From positions 1-64,000 of the forward strand of contig NZ_SBLC01000009.1 in assembly GCF_004054105.1 (NCBI RefSeq): a stretch of 64,000 bases of DNA, written 5' to 3'. The notes under the pieces are model-generated. The model made no database searches. It was not told where the DNA came from and was given only the letters and a program-made list of their open reading frames with translations. The position numbers and the translations under genes are program-made. Positions 17,075-26,929 of the stretch are shown one piece after another; the stretch's first letter is position 1; each line of letters begins with the position of its first letter. The DNA is from Falsigemmobacter intermedius. GTDB lineage: Bacteria > Pseudomonadota > Alphaproteobacteria > Rhodobacterales > Rhodobacteraceae.

Positions 17075-19120
17075 GTGTCAGGGCAGCGCGGGGGGCAGGG
17101 GCGCAGGGCCCGACCCGGCCTGGAAAGGCGGGGGCAGCGGTTGCTGCCATGGCTGCCGCTGCCGGTTGCCCTGGGGATCCAGGCCTGGTTTCTCTGGCCC
17201 GGGATGCCGGGGCCGGCCCCCTGTCTTATCGCGGCCGCTCTGCTGCTTTTGCCGCTCGCGGCCCATCGCTTCGGGCGCTACCGGCTGTTTCTGGCCGCGC
17301 TGATGCTTGCCTCAGGGGCTGCGGGCTTCCTGGCGGCAGAGCTGCGTGCGCGCAGTCTGGCGGCTCCGGTGCTGACGGGGCGCTGGTATGGCCCGGTTGA
17401 AGGGCGCGTCATTCATGTTGATCGCAGCGCGGGTGACCGGATGCGGATCACCCTTGATGAGCTGCGGCCCGTGGCGCGGGGGAACTGGCCCCGGAAGCTG
17501 CGGCTGACGCTGCAGCCGGGGGACGCGGAGGCGCCGCCGCAGCCGGGTCAGCGGGTGATGCTGACGGCCTGGCTCTCGCCGCCGGAGGGGCCGGCGGAGC
17601 CGGGGGGCTTCAACTTTGCGCGACACGCCTGGTTTGACGGCCTGGGGGCGGTGGGATCGGCCCGCAGCCCGGTCCTTCGGCTGCCGGACGGCGAGGGCGG
17701 GTCGGCAACAACGGTGGCACGGCTTCGGATGTATCTCTCGGCGGCGATCCAGGCCCGCATTCCGGGCGAGCCGGGGGCCTTTGCCGCCGCTATGCTGACG
17801 GGCGACCGCTCGGGCATGGGGGCCGGGGCGGTGGCGGATCTGCGCGATTCGAACCTCTATCACCTCGTGTCGATTTCCGGGGTGCATATGAGCCTGCTGG
17901 CAGGCTTTGTGTACCAGGCGCTGCGCTTTCTGTTCGCGCTCTGGCCGGCGCTTGCCATGCGGCTTGCGGCGCATAAGCTGGCGGCGGCGGTGGCGCTGCC
18001 GGTCTCGGTGTTCTACCTGGTGCTGTCGGGCGGTGATGTTGCCACGCTGCGGGCCTTCATCATGGTGGCGGTTATGCTGGGTGCGATCCTTGCGGACCGT
18101 CGCGCGCTCTCGCTGCATTCGGTGGGGCTGGCGGCGCTGCTCATCCTGCTGCTGCAACCCGAGGGGCTGACAGAGCCGGGATTTCAGATGTCTTTTGCCG
18201 CCACCACCGCGCTGATTGCGGGGCTTGAGGCATTGCGCAGGCGCGGTCTGCCGCCGGTCCTGGCGCCCGTGCTGCTGGTGGTCGCGGGCTCAGCGCTGGC
18301 GGGACTGGCGAGTGCGCCCTATGCGGCGGCGCATTTCTATCGCGCGACGCCGCTGGGGCTTTTGCCCAATCTGCTGGCCTCGCCCCTGATGGGGTTTCTG
18401 GTTATGCCGGGTGGTGTGCTGATGGCGCTGCTCGCCCCTTTTGGCCTCGAAGCCCCCGCCCGGCTGATGCTGGGGGCGGGGACCTGGGCGACGCTGGAAG
18501 TTGCTGCTTTTGCCGCCGGCTTTGAGGGCATGGTGCAGCCTGTGGCGCGGCCTGCGGCCTATGGACTGCCGCTGCTGAGCCTCGGCGGAATGATCCTGGT
18601 ACTGGCCGGGCGGCGCGTAAGGCTGGCGGGATTTGTGATTCTTCTGCTGGGGGCGAGCGCATTTATCCGGCCTGATCGGCCTGGCCTTCTGATTTCCCCG
18701 GATGCGAGGCTTCTGGGGCTGATGACGCCGGAGGGGCGGGCGCTCTCGCATGGAAGGGGAGCGGGGTTTGCGGCGAGGTCCTGGCTCGCCGCCGACGGGG
18801 ACAGTGCCACGCCTGCGCAGGCCGCGGCGCGCCCGGGCTTCACCGGCCCGCCCGAGGATCGCCGCTTCACCTTCGGATCTTTGCGGGGGCGCTATCTGCG
18901 CAGGCTGCCTGAAGGGGATCTCTGCGACGGCGCGGATCTGGTGATTCTCGCCTTCCCTGCGCCTGCGGGAGAGGCGGGCTGTCGCCTGATCGACACGGTG
19001 GAGATCGCGGCCTCCGGGGCCATGGCACTGAGCGGGGACGGGCAGGGCGGTCTTCTGATCCGGTCTGCCCGCGAAACACCGCCAAAGGCCTGGACCCAGC
19101 GACCTTTGCGCCTGCCCTAG
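17075..19120 (+). CDS. comEC: ComEC/Rec2-like competence DNA channel
   Basis: 681 residues from GTG 17075 with GAGGGG upstream; TTG 17057 is an alternative. About ten membrane segments. An N-terminal DUF4131 region (GRWYGPVEGRVIHVDRSAGD) is followed by the Competence domain (LYHLVSISGVHMSLLAGFVY). ComEC carries single-stranded DNA across the inner membrane in transformation. The C-terminal soluble part (from about 560) lacks an HxHxDH zinc motif, so the nuclease-like domain is degenerate or lost. It is convergent with lexA, 7 bases apart. Confidence 0.85.
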   Translation: MSGQRGGQGRRARPGLERRGQRLLPWLPLPVALGIQAWFLWPGMPGPAPCLIAAALLLLPLAAHRFGRYRLFLAALMLASGAAGFLAAELRARSLAAPVLTGRWYGPVEGRVIHVDRSAGDRMRITLDELRPVARGNWPRKLRLTLQPGDAEAPPQPGQRVMLTAWLSPPEGPAEPGGFNFARHAWFDGLGAVGSARSPVLRLPDGEGGSATTVARLRMYLSAAIQARIPGEPGAFAAAMLTGDRSGMGAGAVADLRDSNLYHLVSISGVHMSLLAGFVYQALRFLFALWPALAMRLAAHKLAAAVALPVSVFYLVLSGGDVATLRAFIMVAVMLGAILADRRALSLHSVGLAALLILLLQPEGLTEPGFQMSFAATTALIAGLEALRRRGLPPVLAPVLLVVAGSALAGLASAPYAAAHFYRATPLGLLPNLLASPLMGFLVMPGGVLMALLAPFGLEAPARLMLGAGTWATLEVAAFAAGFEGMVQPVARPAAYGLPLLSLGGMILVLAGRRVRLAGFVILLLGASAFIRPDRPGLLISPDARLLGLMTPEGRALSHGRGAGFAARSWLAADGDSATPAQAAARPGFTGPPEDRRFTFGSLRGRYLRRLPEGDLCDGADLVILAFPAPAGEAGCRLIDTVEIAASGAMALSGDGQGGLLIRSARETPPKAWTQRPLRLP

Positions 19121-19127
19121 GCGGCGC

Positions 19128-19820
19128 TTAGTAGTTGCGGATCAGCCCGACCAGGCGGCCCTGAACACGCACAGCGCCCTCGGGGAGCACGCGGGTTTCA
19201 TAGGCCGGGTTTGCCGCCTCAAGTGCGATCTGTCCGCCCTTGCGGCGATAGCGCTTAAGGGTGGCCTCCTGCTCTTCGATCAGCGCCACGACGATATCGC
19301 CGTTGTCCGCCGTGGCCTGCTGACGGATCACCACGATGTCGCCGTCATTGATCCCGGCCTCAATCATCGAATCGCCGCGCACTTCGAGGGCGAAATGCTG
19401 CCCCCGTCCGCCCAGCATTGAGCCGGGCACGGCCACATGATGCGAGACATGCGAAATCGCCTCAATCGGCACACCCGCCGCGATGCGGCCCATAACCGGC
19501 AGCTCCATCGCATGGATGACCGCGGCTTCCGGCAGAGCGGCGGGCAGGGCGGTGACCACGGGCTCAGTGCGCCGCGGGCGGTTGCGGTTCTCGCGACGCT
19601 CCATGGCCTCAGGCAGGCGCAGGATCTCAATGGCGCGGGCGCGATGAGCGAGGCGGCGGATAAAGCCGCGCTCTTCCAGGGCGGTGATCAGGCGGTGAAT
19701 GCCCGATTTGGACTTCAGGTCCAGCGCCTCTTTCATCTCATCGAAAGAGGGGGGAACACCCTCTGCATCCACACGGCTGCGGATGAAGTCCAGCAGTTCA
19801 AGCTGTTTGCGGGTGAGCAT
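19128..19820 (-). CDS. lexA: SOS repressor LexA
   Basis: 230 residues. Winged-helix N-terminus ([20 protein letters not shown]), a longer linker than in E. coli, and an S24 peptidase domain. The self-cleavage bond is A115-G116 in [10 protein letters not shown]; the catalytic dyad is S151 (GDSMIEAG) and K189 (ATLKRY). RecA-stimulated autocleavage relieves repression of DNA-repair genes. A perfect SOS box lies at 19851-19865, so the gene represses itself. All key residues present. Confidence 0.96.
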   Translation of the reverse strand: MLTRKQLELLDFIRSRVDAEGVPPSFDEMKEALDLKSKSGIHRLITALEERGFIRRLAHRARAIEILRLPEAMERRENRNRPRRTEPVVTALPAALPEAAVIHAMELPVMGRIAAGVPIEAISHVSHHVAVPGSMLGGRGQHFALEVRGDSMIEAGINDGDIVVIRQQATADNGDIVVALIEEQEATLKRYRRKGGQIALEAANPAYETRVLPEGAVRVQGRLVGLIRNY

Positions 19821-19850
19821 CCCGGTCCTCCGGTCGAAGTTTCATCCTGT

Positions 19851-19865
19851 GTTCTGCCACCGTTC
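19851..19865 (-). promoter_or_regulatory. LexA (SOS) box, GTTC-N7-GTTC
   Basis: GTTC at 19851-19854 and GTTC at 19862-19865 with exactly 7 bases between, the direct-repeat SOS box of alphaproteobacteria. It lies 30 bases upstream of the lexA ATG. Confidence 0.85.
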
Positions 19866-19898
19866 CCGGTTTGTGTCAATCCTGCCTGGGATCTGACC

Positions 19899-21077
19899 TC
19901 AGATGGCCAGCCAGAGTGCCGGATCTCCCGCCGCAGCGGCAGGGGCATGAGGCGGGCGCAGGAGAAGGGCGTTGGCCTCTGAAAGCGGCACCAGAAAGGC
20001 GCTTTCCTGGCTGTCTCCGGCGCGCAGGACAGGGCCTTCCGTGCCCTCTTCGACGATGGCACGCATGTAATGAGCGCGGTTGCCATTGGCCTCAACAGCA
20101 TGGGCGAGCGTGGCACGGCGCAGGACGGGCGCAACCTCGCGCAGGCCCTGCAGGCGGCGCAGCAGCGGCAGCAGGAAAAGATGGCTGCAGACGATGGCAG
20201 AGACCGGATTGCCCGGCAGGCCAAGAAAGACGCTATTGCCAAGCCGCCCCGACATCAGCGGCTTGCCCGGACGCAGGGCGACCTTGTGAAAGGCCATATC
20301 AATGCCCATCCCCCGCGCCACACCCGCCACCAGATCATGATCGCCCACAGAGGCGCCGCCGATGGTCACGATCACATCGGCGCCCTCTGCCAGGGCGATC
20401 ACATCGCGCAGAGCCTCCACCCGGTCGCGGGCGAGCGGCATCAGCCGCACCTCAGCTCCGGCCGTTTCAGCCAGGGCTTTGATGGCGAAGGTGTTTGAGC
20501 AGATGATCTGATCCTCGCGCGGGGCCTCGCCGGGCAGGACCAGTTCATCCCCGGTGGCGATCAGCGCCACCACCGGTCGGCGCGCGACCTGCGGGCGGGC
20601 CACATTCATCGCCGCCAGCAGCGCGAGATCAGCCGGGCGCAGCAGCCGCGGCCCCGGGAGGCTGTGACCGGCCGCGAAATCAGAGCCTGCGCGGCGGATA
20701 TGGGCCGTCGCGCTGGTCTCATTGATGGTGATCTGCCCCTCCGTGGCGGTGACATTCTCCTGGATCACCACGCGGTCGGCACCCGCAGGCAGGGGGGCGC
20801 CGGTAAAGATCCGCACGGCCTGACCTTGTGCGATCCGGCCCGTCCAGGCACCGCCTGCCTGTGCCTCTCCGATCACCTTAAGGGTCTCGCCGGGCTGAGG
20901 ATCGCCGCTGACGGCATAGCCGTCCATCGCTGAAGCCGTGAAGGGCGGCTGCGCCCGTGCGGCCTGCACCTCACCTGACAGGACGCGCCCGGCGGCCTTC
21001 GCCAGGGGCACTTCCTCTGAGGCCAGCGGCACGGCCAGCGACAAAAGCCGCTCGAGAGCTTCAGCGACTGAGATCAT
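19899..21077 (-). CDS. moeA: Molybdopterin molybdenumtransferase MoeA
   Basis: 392 residues. Domain order of the family: N-terminal region with [13 protein letters not shown], the MogA-like domain with [19 protein letters not shown], and the C-terminal beta domain with [15 protein letters not shown] before it. It inserts molybdate into adenylylated molybdopterin. Its ATG overlaps the moaC stop (ATGA), so it is translationally coupled in trpC-moaC-moeA. It lies 78 bases upstream of lexA on the same strand, though lexA has its own SOS box in the gap. Confidence 0.93.
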   Translation of the reverse strand: MISVAEALERLLSLAVPLASEEVPLAKAAGRVLSGEVQAARAQPPFTASAMDGYAVSGDPQPGETLKVIGEAQAGGAWTGRIAQGQAVRIFTGAPLPAGADRVVIQENVTATEGQITINETSATAHIRRAGSDFAAGHSLPGPRLLRPADLALLAAMNVARPQVARRPVVALIATGDELVLPGEAPREDQIICSNTFAIKALAETAGAEVRLMPLARDRVEALRDVIALAEGADVIVTIGGASVGDHDLVAGVARGMGIDMAFHKVALRPGKPLMSGRLGNSVFLGLPGNPVSAIVCSHLFLLPLLRRLQGLREVAPVLRRATLAHAVEANGNRAHYMRAIVEEGTEGPVLRAGDSQESAFLVPLSEANALLLRPPHAPAAAAGDPALWLAI

Positions 21078-21544
21078 TCCGCCTCGTAACGGCCCGATTT
21101 GCCGCCTTCTTTGATGTGAAGATGAATGCCGCCGATTTCCATGCTCTTCTCAGCGGCTTTCAGCATGTCATAGACCGTGAGCCCCGCAACCGAAACCGCC
21201 GTCAGAGCCTCCATCTCAACCCCGGTTTTCCCGGCGGTTTTGACCGTGGCCTCAATGCGCACGCCCGGCAGCGCCGGATCGGCTGTCAGTTCCAGCGCCA
21301 CTTTGGTCAGCGGCAGCGGATGGCAGAGCGGGATCAGATCTGCGGTCTTCTTCGCGGCCATAATGCCCGCCAGACGCGCGATCCCCAGGACATCGCCTTT
21401 CCCGGCGCGACCTTCCGAGACGAGCGCCAGAGTCTCTGCGCTCATCTTCACAAAGCCTTTGGCAATGGCCATGCGCGATGTCTCAACCTTTTCCGAGACA
21501 TCGACCATATGGGCCTGACCTGCCGCGTCAAAATGGGTCAGCAT
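21074..21544 (-). CDS. moaC: Cyclic pyranopterin monophosphate synthase MoaC
   Basis: 156 residues. Contains [18 protein letters not shown] at the N-terminus, the [15 protein letters not shown] block and the [20 protein letters not shown] signature with the catalytic lysines downstream. It forms cPMP in molybdenum cofactor synthesis. It overlaps trpC at one end and moeA at the other, each by ATGA. The trpC-moaC-moeA order is usual in this family. Confidence 0.95.
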   Translation of the reverse strand: MLTHFDAAGQAHMVDVSEKVETSRMAIAKGFVKMSAETLALVSEGRAGKGDVLGIARLAGIMAAKKTADLIPLCHPLPLTKVALELTADPALPGVRIEATVKTAGKTGVEMEALTAVSVAGLTVYDMLKAAEKSMEIGGIHLHIKEGGKSGRYEAE

Positions 21545-22350
21545 CAGATCGCTCCGGTCAGCGGCTGTGCCAGCAGCGCCCGGGTGGCGGCGGTGACATC
21601 CTCCTGACGCATCAGGCTTTCGCCGATCAGGAAGCGGCGCACGCCATATTGCGCCATATCGGCAAGATCGGCGGGGGTGAAGAGACCCGATTCACAGACC
21701 ACCTGACGCTCCTCCGAGACACGGCGCGAGAGCTGGCGGGTAACGTCAAGCGAGAGCTCAAAGGTGTGCAGATTGCGGTTGTTGATGCCGATCAGCGGCG
21801 AGCGGAGATGGCTGGTGCGCTCAAGCTCGGGCAGGTCATGCACTTCGATCAGCGCATCCATGCCAAGGTCAATCGCCGCATCTTCAAGGTCTTTGGCCAG
21901 CGCATCATCGACGGATGCCATGATGATCAGAATGCAGTCGGCGCCCCAGGCGCGGGCCTCCTGGACCTGCCAGGTGTCGAAGAGGAAATCTTTGCGCAGG
22001 CAGGGCAGGCTGCAGGCCTCACGCGCCTGCATCAGAAACTCCGGCGCGCCCTGAAAAGACGGCGTATCGGTCAGCACCGAAAGGCAGGCGGCACCGCCTG
22101 CTTCATAGGCCTGTGCCAGCGCGGCGGGATCGAAGTCTGCGCGGATCAGGCCCTTTGAGGGGCTGGCTTTCTTGATCTCAGCGATCAGGCCATAGCCGGT
22201 CTGCGCAGCCCTGCTCAGCGCCGCGCCGAAGCCGCGCGGGGCCGGGGCGGCCGCGACCTGCGCCTGCAGATCCGAGAGCGGCAGCGCGGCTTTCGCAGCA
22301 GCGATCTCTTCGAGTTTATAGGCTTTGATGCGTTCCAGGATCGTGGACAT
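21544..22350 (-). CDS. trpC: Indole-3-glycerol phosphate synthase TrpC
   Basis: 268 residues from ATG 22350 ([20 protein letters not shown]), with GGAGG just upstream; the longer frame to 22590 lies in the gap and ung. TIM-barrel signatures: [19 protein letters not shown] with the catalytic lysine, [17 protein letters not shown], and [15 protein letters not shown]. It closes the indole ring in tryptophan synthesis. It follows ung by 56 bases; ung separates it from trpD. Confidence 0.95.
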   Translation of the reverse strand: MSTILERIKAYKLEEIAAAKAALPLSDLQAQVAAAPAPRGFGAALSRAAQTGYGLIAEIKKASPSKGLIRADFDPAALAQAYEAGGAACLSVLTDTPSFQGAPEFLMQAREACSLPCLRKDFLFDTWQVQEARAWGADCILIIMASVDDALAKDLEDAAIDLGMDALIEVHDLPELERTSHLRSPLIGINNRNLHTFELSLDVTRQLSRRVSEERQVVCESGLFTPADLADMAQYGVRRFLIGESLMRQEDVTAATRALLAQPLTGAI

Positions 22351-22406
22351 GGCGGGTCCTCCTTGACAAGTGCTAGCGCGGGGAGGCGCGAAAGGGAAGC
22401 GGGCGC

Positions 22407-23057
22407 TCAGGCGGCCCAGTCGATCGGGGGCGAACCGCGGGCAGTCAGCCAGTGATTCACCTGCGAGAAGGGCCTGGAGCCGAAAAACCCGCGCGAGGCA
22501 GAAAGCGGTGAGGGATGGGCAGAAGTGACGATCAGATGATCCCCGCCCACGACCAGCGGCGCGGCAAAGGCCTGGGCCGGTTTGCCCCAAAGCACAAAGG
22601 CCGTTGGCTTTTCGGCGACCCGCGCCAGAACCTGACGCGCCAGCTCCTGCCAGCCCCAGGATTTATGGCCAAAGCTCTCGCCCTCCGGCAGGGTCAGCAC
22701 AGTGTTCAGAAGCAGAACCCCCTGATCGACCCAGGGTGTCAGATCCCCCGAAAGCCGCGCCACCCCCAGATCGTCATGAAGCTCGCGAAAGATATTGGCC
22801 AGCGAGCGCGGCAGCGGATGGGTACCCGGCGGGACGGAAAAGGCCAGCCCCATGGCATGATGCGCATTGGGATAGGGGTCCTGGCCGAGGATCACCACCC
22901 GAACCCGCTCCGGCGGCAGAGCAAGGGCCGCAAAGACCCGCGAAGGCCCCGGCAGCCAGGGCTTTTGTTCAGCGCTCAGCCGCGCCTCAAGGGCCGGCCA
23001 CTGGTCCTGAAAAAAGGGCAGATCCGCCCAGGGGGCAGGCAGGGAAATCGCGCTCAT
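22407..23057 (-). CDS. ung: Uracil-DNA glycosylase Ung (family 1)
   Basis: 216 residues. Water-activating motif [20 protein letters not shown], the middle [12 protein letters not shown], and the leucine-loop motif [20 protein letters not shown] are all intact. It removes uracil from DNA as the first step of base excision repair. Its ATG is 2 bases after the trpD stop, so it is read as part of the trpG-trpD transcript; this position is unusual and discussed in the findings. Confidence 0.95.
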   Translation of the reverse strand: MSAISLPAPWADLPFFQDQWPALEARLSAEQKPWLPGPSRVFAALALPPERVRVVILGQDPYPNAHHAMGLAFSVPPGTHPLPRSLANIFRELHDDLGVARLSGDLTPWVDQGVLLLNTVLTLPEGESFGHKSWGWQELARQVLARVAEKPTAFVLWGKPAQAFAAPLVVGGDHLIVTSAHPSPLSASRGFFGSRPFSQVNHWLTARGSPPIDWAA

Positions 23058-23059
23058 GC

Positions 23060-24085
23060 TCAGGCGGCGGGCAGAGCGGGCGAGAGGCGGCGCAGCACCT
23101 CAACCACACGCAGGCCCTTGCCGCTGTCGATCGCTTCAGCCGCCAGAGCGGCCCCGGCTTTCAGATCCGCCACTTTATCGGCCACCAGCAGCGCGGCTGC
23201 TGAATTGAGCAGAACCGCATCGCGGTACGCGCCCTTTTCCCCGTTCAAAAGCCGCAGCAGGGCCTGGGCATTCTCTTTCGGCGTGCCGCCGACGATGGCC
23301 TCAAAGGGATGAACCGGCAGACCTGCGTCTTCGGGATGAACCTCAAACTCGCGGATCTGACCCCCGGCGAGTTCCGCAACATGGCTTGGTGCGGCGATCG
23401 ACAGCTCATCGGTGCCGTCGCCGCCATGCATGATCCAGACCTTCTCTGAGCCGAGCTTCTGCAGCGTTTCCGCCATCGGACGGCACAGGTCTTTGCTGAA
23501 AGTGCCGGTCAGCTGGCGTTTGACACCGGCCGGATTGGTCAGCGGACCCAGAATGTTGAAAATCGTGCGGGTGCCAAGCTCCGCCCGGACGGGGCCGACA
23601 TGGCGCATCGCCGGATGGTGCATGGGCGCCATCATAAAGCCGATCCCGGCCTCTGACATACAGGCCTCAACCACATCGGGGCCGACCATGACATTGAGCC
23701 CGAGTTCAGTCAGCGCATCGGCAGACCCGGATTTCGATGAGAGATTGCGGTTGCCGTGTTTGGCGACCGGCACACCCGCTGCCGCCACAACCAGCGCCGT
23801 GGCAGTCGAAATGTTCAGCGTGCTTTTACCGTCTCCGCCGGTGCCGACGATATCGATCGCGCCTGCGGGCGCCTTTGCAGGCACACCACGCGCGCGCATC
23901 ACGGTGGCTGCGGCGGTATATTCATCCACCGTCTCGCCGCGGGTGCGCAGCGCCATCAGAAAGCCGCCCATCTGTGCGGGGGTGGCCTCTCCGGCGAAAA
24001 GAACGGCGAAGGCCTGTTCGGCTTCTGCGCGGGTCAGCGGGCGGGTGCAGGCGGCGGCGATCAGCGGCTTCAGGGCGTTGCTCAT
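23060..24085 (-). CDS. trpD: Anthranilate phosphoribosyltransferase TrpD
   Basis: 341 residues. PRPP/Mg motif [20 protein letters not shown] near residue 80, [18 protein letters not shown] and [19 protein letters not shown]. It joins anthranilate to PRPP, the second step of the tryptophan branch. Its ATG overlaps the trpG stop, consistent with coupled synthesis. Complete. Confidence 0.95.
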   Translation of the reverse strand: MSNALKPLIAAACTRPLTRAEAEQAFAVLFAGEATPAQMGGFLMALRTRGETVDEYTAAATVMRARGVPAKAPAGAIDIVGTGGDGKSTLNISTATALVVAAAGVPVAKHGNRNLSSKSGSADALTELGLNVMVGPDVVEACMSEAGIGFMMAPMHHPAMRHVGPVRAELGTRTIFNILGPLTNPAGVKRQLTGTFSKDLCRPMAETLQKLGSEKVWIMHGGDGTDELSIAAPSHVAELAGGQIREFEVHPEDAGLPVHPFEAIVGGTPKENAQALLRLLNGEKGAYRDAVLLNSAAALLVADKVADLKAGAALAAEAIDSGKGLRVVEVLRRLSPALPAA

Positions 24086-24663
24086 GCCGGCACCTCCGCG
24101 CGCGAGAGAAAGTTTTTCAGCATCGCATGACCATGCTCAGAGGCGATGGATTCCGGGTGGAACTGCACGCCTTCGATGGGCAGATCGCGGTGGCGCAGCC
24201 CCATGATGAGGCCGTCTTTCGTCTCAGCCGTCACCTCAAGGCTGGCGGGCAGGCCGGCGCGTTCCACGATCAGCGAGTGATAGCGCGTGGCCGTCAGCGG
24301 TGAGGGCAGGCCCGCGAAAACGCCTTTCCCTTCATGATACATCTGATCGGTCTTGCCGTGGATCGCCTCAGGGGCCCGGATCACCTTGCCACCAAAGGCC
24401 TGACCGATGGTCTGATGACCAAGGCAGACGCCCATCAGCGGGATCTTCGCCTCTGCAGCCGCAAGGGTCAGCGGCAGGCAGATCCCCGCCTGATCCGGAT
24501 CACAGGGGCCGGGCGAGAGCACGATGGCGGAGGGGTTCAGGCCAAGAGCTTCCTGCACGTTCAGCGCGTCATTGCGCACCACTTTCACATCGGCTCCGAG
24601 TTCACCGAAGTAGTGCACCAGATTAAAGGTGAAGCTGTCGTAATTGTCGATCAGAAGCAGCAT
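24082..24663 (-). CDS. trpG: Anthranilate synthase glutamine amidotransferase component TrpG
   Basis: 193 residues, class I amidotransferase. The triad is Cys80 ([10 protein letters not shown]), His169 and Glu171 (GVQFHPESI). It supplies ammonia to TrpE; the same protein may also serve PabB. It is the first gene of trpG-trpD-ung-trpC-moaC-moeA in this window. trpE is not upstream: the next gene to the right is divergent. Confidence 0.95.
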   Translation of the reverse strand: MLLLIDNYDSFTFNLVHYFGELGADVKVVRNDALNVQEALGLNPSAIVLSPGPCDPDQAGICLPLTLAAAEAKIPLMGVCLGHQTIGQAFGGKVIRAPEAIHGKTDQMYHEGKGVFAGLPSPLTATRYHSLIVERAGLPASLEVTAETKDGLIMGLRHRDLPIEGVQFHPESIASEHGHAMLKNFLSRAEVPA

Positions 24664-24973
24664 GCGGTCCTCACCCTTTGCTCTCGGGGTCCACGCACAC
24701 TGCGGGGACGCGGGCGGGCCGTCTGCCGGTTCCGCCGCACGGCCGGTCAGGGCACGGGGATCTCAAGGGCTTATCGCGCATCCCGGATGCCGGGGCAAGC
24801 GGATGCGGGCTCTGCAAAAGAGCCTGACTGACGGTCACAAAGTGAAAAACACTTTGCCAGATCATCTCAAGGGTGTGATTTTCCCTGCTGGAACCCGGGA
24901 GAGGTGTCGCTATAACAGTGCCAAAGATCCGGCACTCCGCGCATCAGGAGCCGGAAGAGGTGCAGGAGGATGC
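24664..24973. other. 310-base intergenic region upstream of trpG and yibQ-like gene
   Basis: Divergent promoters are expected here. I see a 7-bp hairpin CAAAGTG-AAAAA-CACTTTG (24838-24856). I looked for a trp leader peptide with tandem Trp codons on the minus strand and found none. A good ribosome site (GCAGGAGG) precedes the yibQ-like ATG. Confidence 0.4.
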
Positions 24974-26569
24974 ATGCCGCGTGGATTTCTGGCAGGTGTG
25001 GTAAGCGGTGGTCTCGCCGGTGCCCTTGGTCTCGCAGGGATTTCGCTGGTCCTGCCACCGCCGAAGGCCACAGTGCCCGAGGCTGTCTCATCGCCCGCGT
25101 CGCCTGCCGAAAGCCCTGCAGAGCTTCCGGGCGGCGAGGTGTCCTCCGCTCAGGCCGGGGCTGAGGCTGGCGCTGAGGTTGGCGCTGCGGCGCAGGCTTC
25201 CGGCGCCGCTTCTGACGTGACTGCGGTGCCTGTGCCGGAAGCTCCGGTAGCGGCTGAGCCTTCGGAGGCTGCGGTTGACACTGTGCCCCAGGAGGTGCCT
25301 GAGGTGGTGGCCTCCGGTGACCCGCAGGAGGCGGCAGGCGCTGCCACAGCCGCGCCCTCTGACGACGCTGCGGCTGAAAGCGACGCCGCTTCGCCGGACA
25401 GCGCCCCCGCTCAGACAGAGCAGAGTGCATCGGCACTTGCGGAGCCTTCTCAACAGACCGCCGATCCGGCGGAGATCGTCCCGGCTGACGGGATGCCCGC
25501 AGCGCAGCCGATGCCGGAGGGCGATGCCACCGCCCGGGCCGCCCTGCCGCAAAGTGCCGATCCCTCCGCGGCCGCGCAGGACACCCCGCTCGGGGCTGAG
25601 CCGGGCACGGATGCCTCTGACGCCGCTCAGGCAAAAACTGAGAGCGAGGCTCCGGCAGAGACCCCTGAGCCGGAGGGCGATGCCACCGGACAGGTGGCGG
25701 CCCCGCCTGATGCGGATCTGCCGCAGACCTCCGGGGCGGAGGCTGGCCTTCCGGGCGAGGAAAGCGCCTCCGGTCGTCCCCGCCTTTTGCAGCCCGCTCC
25801 GTCGCTGAGCGATGCGGCTGAGGGGGTCACGCGCAATCGCCTTCCCAGCATCGGCAGCGCGCCTGCGGCGATCCTTGATGAAACACAGCCCTTGGCGGAT
25901 GCCATGACGCGCAATGCGCGCAGCTTTGCCAACCCGTCGGGCCGCCCGCCTTTCGCCGTTCTGCTGCTTGATGATGGCGCAATCGCAACAGCGGATCTGG
26001 CCACGGTGGCTGCCTCAAAGCTGCCGCTGACGCTGGTGGTGGATCCCGCTGCGGCTGAGGCGCCTGAGCGTGCAGCGCTCTGGCGCGCTGCGGGGCAGGA
26101 GGTGGCCCTGCTGGCCGGGGGCATCGCCGCCGGGGCGAAAGGCAGCGACGGAGAGATTGCGGTTGAGGCTATGGTGAAAGCCATCCCTCAGGCCCTGGCG
26201 CTCGTGGCTCCGACGGCGGGAAGTGCGCTGCAAAGCGACCGGATGGCAGCGGCGGCTGTTGTGCCTGCGCTGGCGGCGCGGGGCTTTGGTCTGGTGACCT
26301 GGGATCAGGGGCTCAATGCCGCCGATCAGGTCGCGCGGCGCGAAGGGCTGGCTGCGGCCACCATCTACCGCGATCTGAGCGGGCGCGATGACAGCGGCCC
26401 GGTGATGACCCGCGCGCTGGACCGGGCTGCCTTTAAAGCGCAGCAGGACGGGCGGGCGCTGGTCTTCGGGCGGCTGGACCCGGCGACGATCGAAGCGCTG
26501 ATGAGCTGGTCGCTGTCGGCCCGTGCCGCCTCACTCACCCCCGCGCCTCTCTCGGCTGTTCTGAAATAG
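24974..26569 (+). CDS. YibQ-like divergent polysaccharide deacetylase with long low-complexity linker
   Basis: 531 residues from ATG 24974. An N-terminal signal-anchor (GFLAGVVSGGLAGALGLAGI), then about 270 residues of Ala/Pro/Glu/Asp-rich repeat-like sequence, then a globular domain from about residue 310 (FAVLLLDDGAIATADLATVA, LPLTLVVDPAA, ALVAPTAGSALQSDRM, GFGLVTWDQGL). The last part matches the divergent polysaccharide deacetylase (DUF610/YibQ) family, a NodB-like fold often without the metal site. Likely anchored in the inner membrane and acting in the periplasm; the substrate is unknown. Confidence 0.75.
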   Translation: MPRGFLAGVVSGGLAGALGLAGISLVLPPPKATVPEAVSSPASPAESPAELPGGEVSSAQAGAEAGAEVGAAAQASGAASDVTAVPVPEAPVAAEPSEAAVDTVPQEVPEVVASGDPQEAAGAATAAPSDDAAAESDAASPDSAPAQTEQSASALAEPSQQTADPAEIVPADGMPAAQPMPEGDATARAALPQSADPSAAAQDTPLGAEPGTDASDAAQAKTESEAPAETPEPEGDATGQVAAPPDADLPQTSGAEAGLPGEESASGRPRLLQPAPSLSDAAEGVTRNRLPSIGSAPAAILDETQPLADAMTRNARSFANPSGRPPFAVLLLDDGAIATADLATVAASKLPLTLVVDPAAAEAPERAALWRAAGQEVALLAGGIAAGAKGSDGEIAVEAMVKAIPQALALVAPTAGSALQSDRMAAAAVVPALAARGFGLVTWDQGLNAADQVARREGLAAATIYRDLSGRDDSGPVMTRALDRAAFKAQQDGRALVFGRLDPATIEALMSWSLSARAASLTPAPLSAVLK

Positions 26570-26684
26570 GTTCCGGTTCTTCGCTGTCCCCCGAATGGCG
26601 GGGAGTGCGCCCCGTCAGAAGGGCGCCCCCGATCCTATGTCCGCGCGCCGTTACGATCCGCCAGGGGCAGGCCCGCGCGGTGCC

Positions 26685-26825
26685 TCAGCGCCAGAAGATC
26701 AGCCATTCCACCAGATCGACGAGGCGGCGCAAAACCCCTCGCGTCAGTCCGGTTCCTAAAAGGCTGTCGAGCAGGATGCCCGCAGCGATAACAGCAAGAA
26801 GGATCAGCGCCAGCCGGTTGGTCAC
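26685..26825 (-). CDS. Tiny membrane protein downstream of gap
   Basis: 46 residues from GTG 26825-26823 with AAGGAG seven bases upstream. Start MTNRLALILLAVIAAGILLD is one hydrophobic helix; the end RLVDLVEWLIFWR is amphipathic and aromatic. I recall similar ~45-residue proteins next to gap in Rhodobacteraceae, with the same MTNRLA start and WR end. No function is known. It is separated from gap by 104 bases that contain a terminator, so it may have its own promoter or depend on readthrough. Confidence 0.65.
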   Translation of the reverse strand: MTNRLALILLAVIAAGILLDSLLGTGLTRGVLRRLVDLVEWLIFWR

Positions 26826-26884
26826 GGGAGGGCTCCTTAAAAGGGGACATCGGGCGACAGCCTATACCATCGTCGTTATCCAAT

Positions 26885-26913
26885 CAAAAAGGCGCCCCGA
26901 AGGGCGCCTTTTC
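26885..26913. terminator. Terminator after gap (11-bp perfect stem)
   Basis: AAAAGGCGCCC, loop CGAA, exact complement with flanking A and T runs; works on the minus strand after gap. Confidence 0.85.
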
Positions 26914-26929
26914 AGAATTTCGGTAGTGC

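Noticed and set aside
24671-24865. A 64-codon minus-strand frame upstream of trpG considered as a trp leader peptide
   Set aside because: Only one Trp codon, too long, no alternating terminator/antiterminator hairpins.
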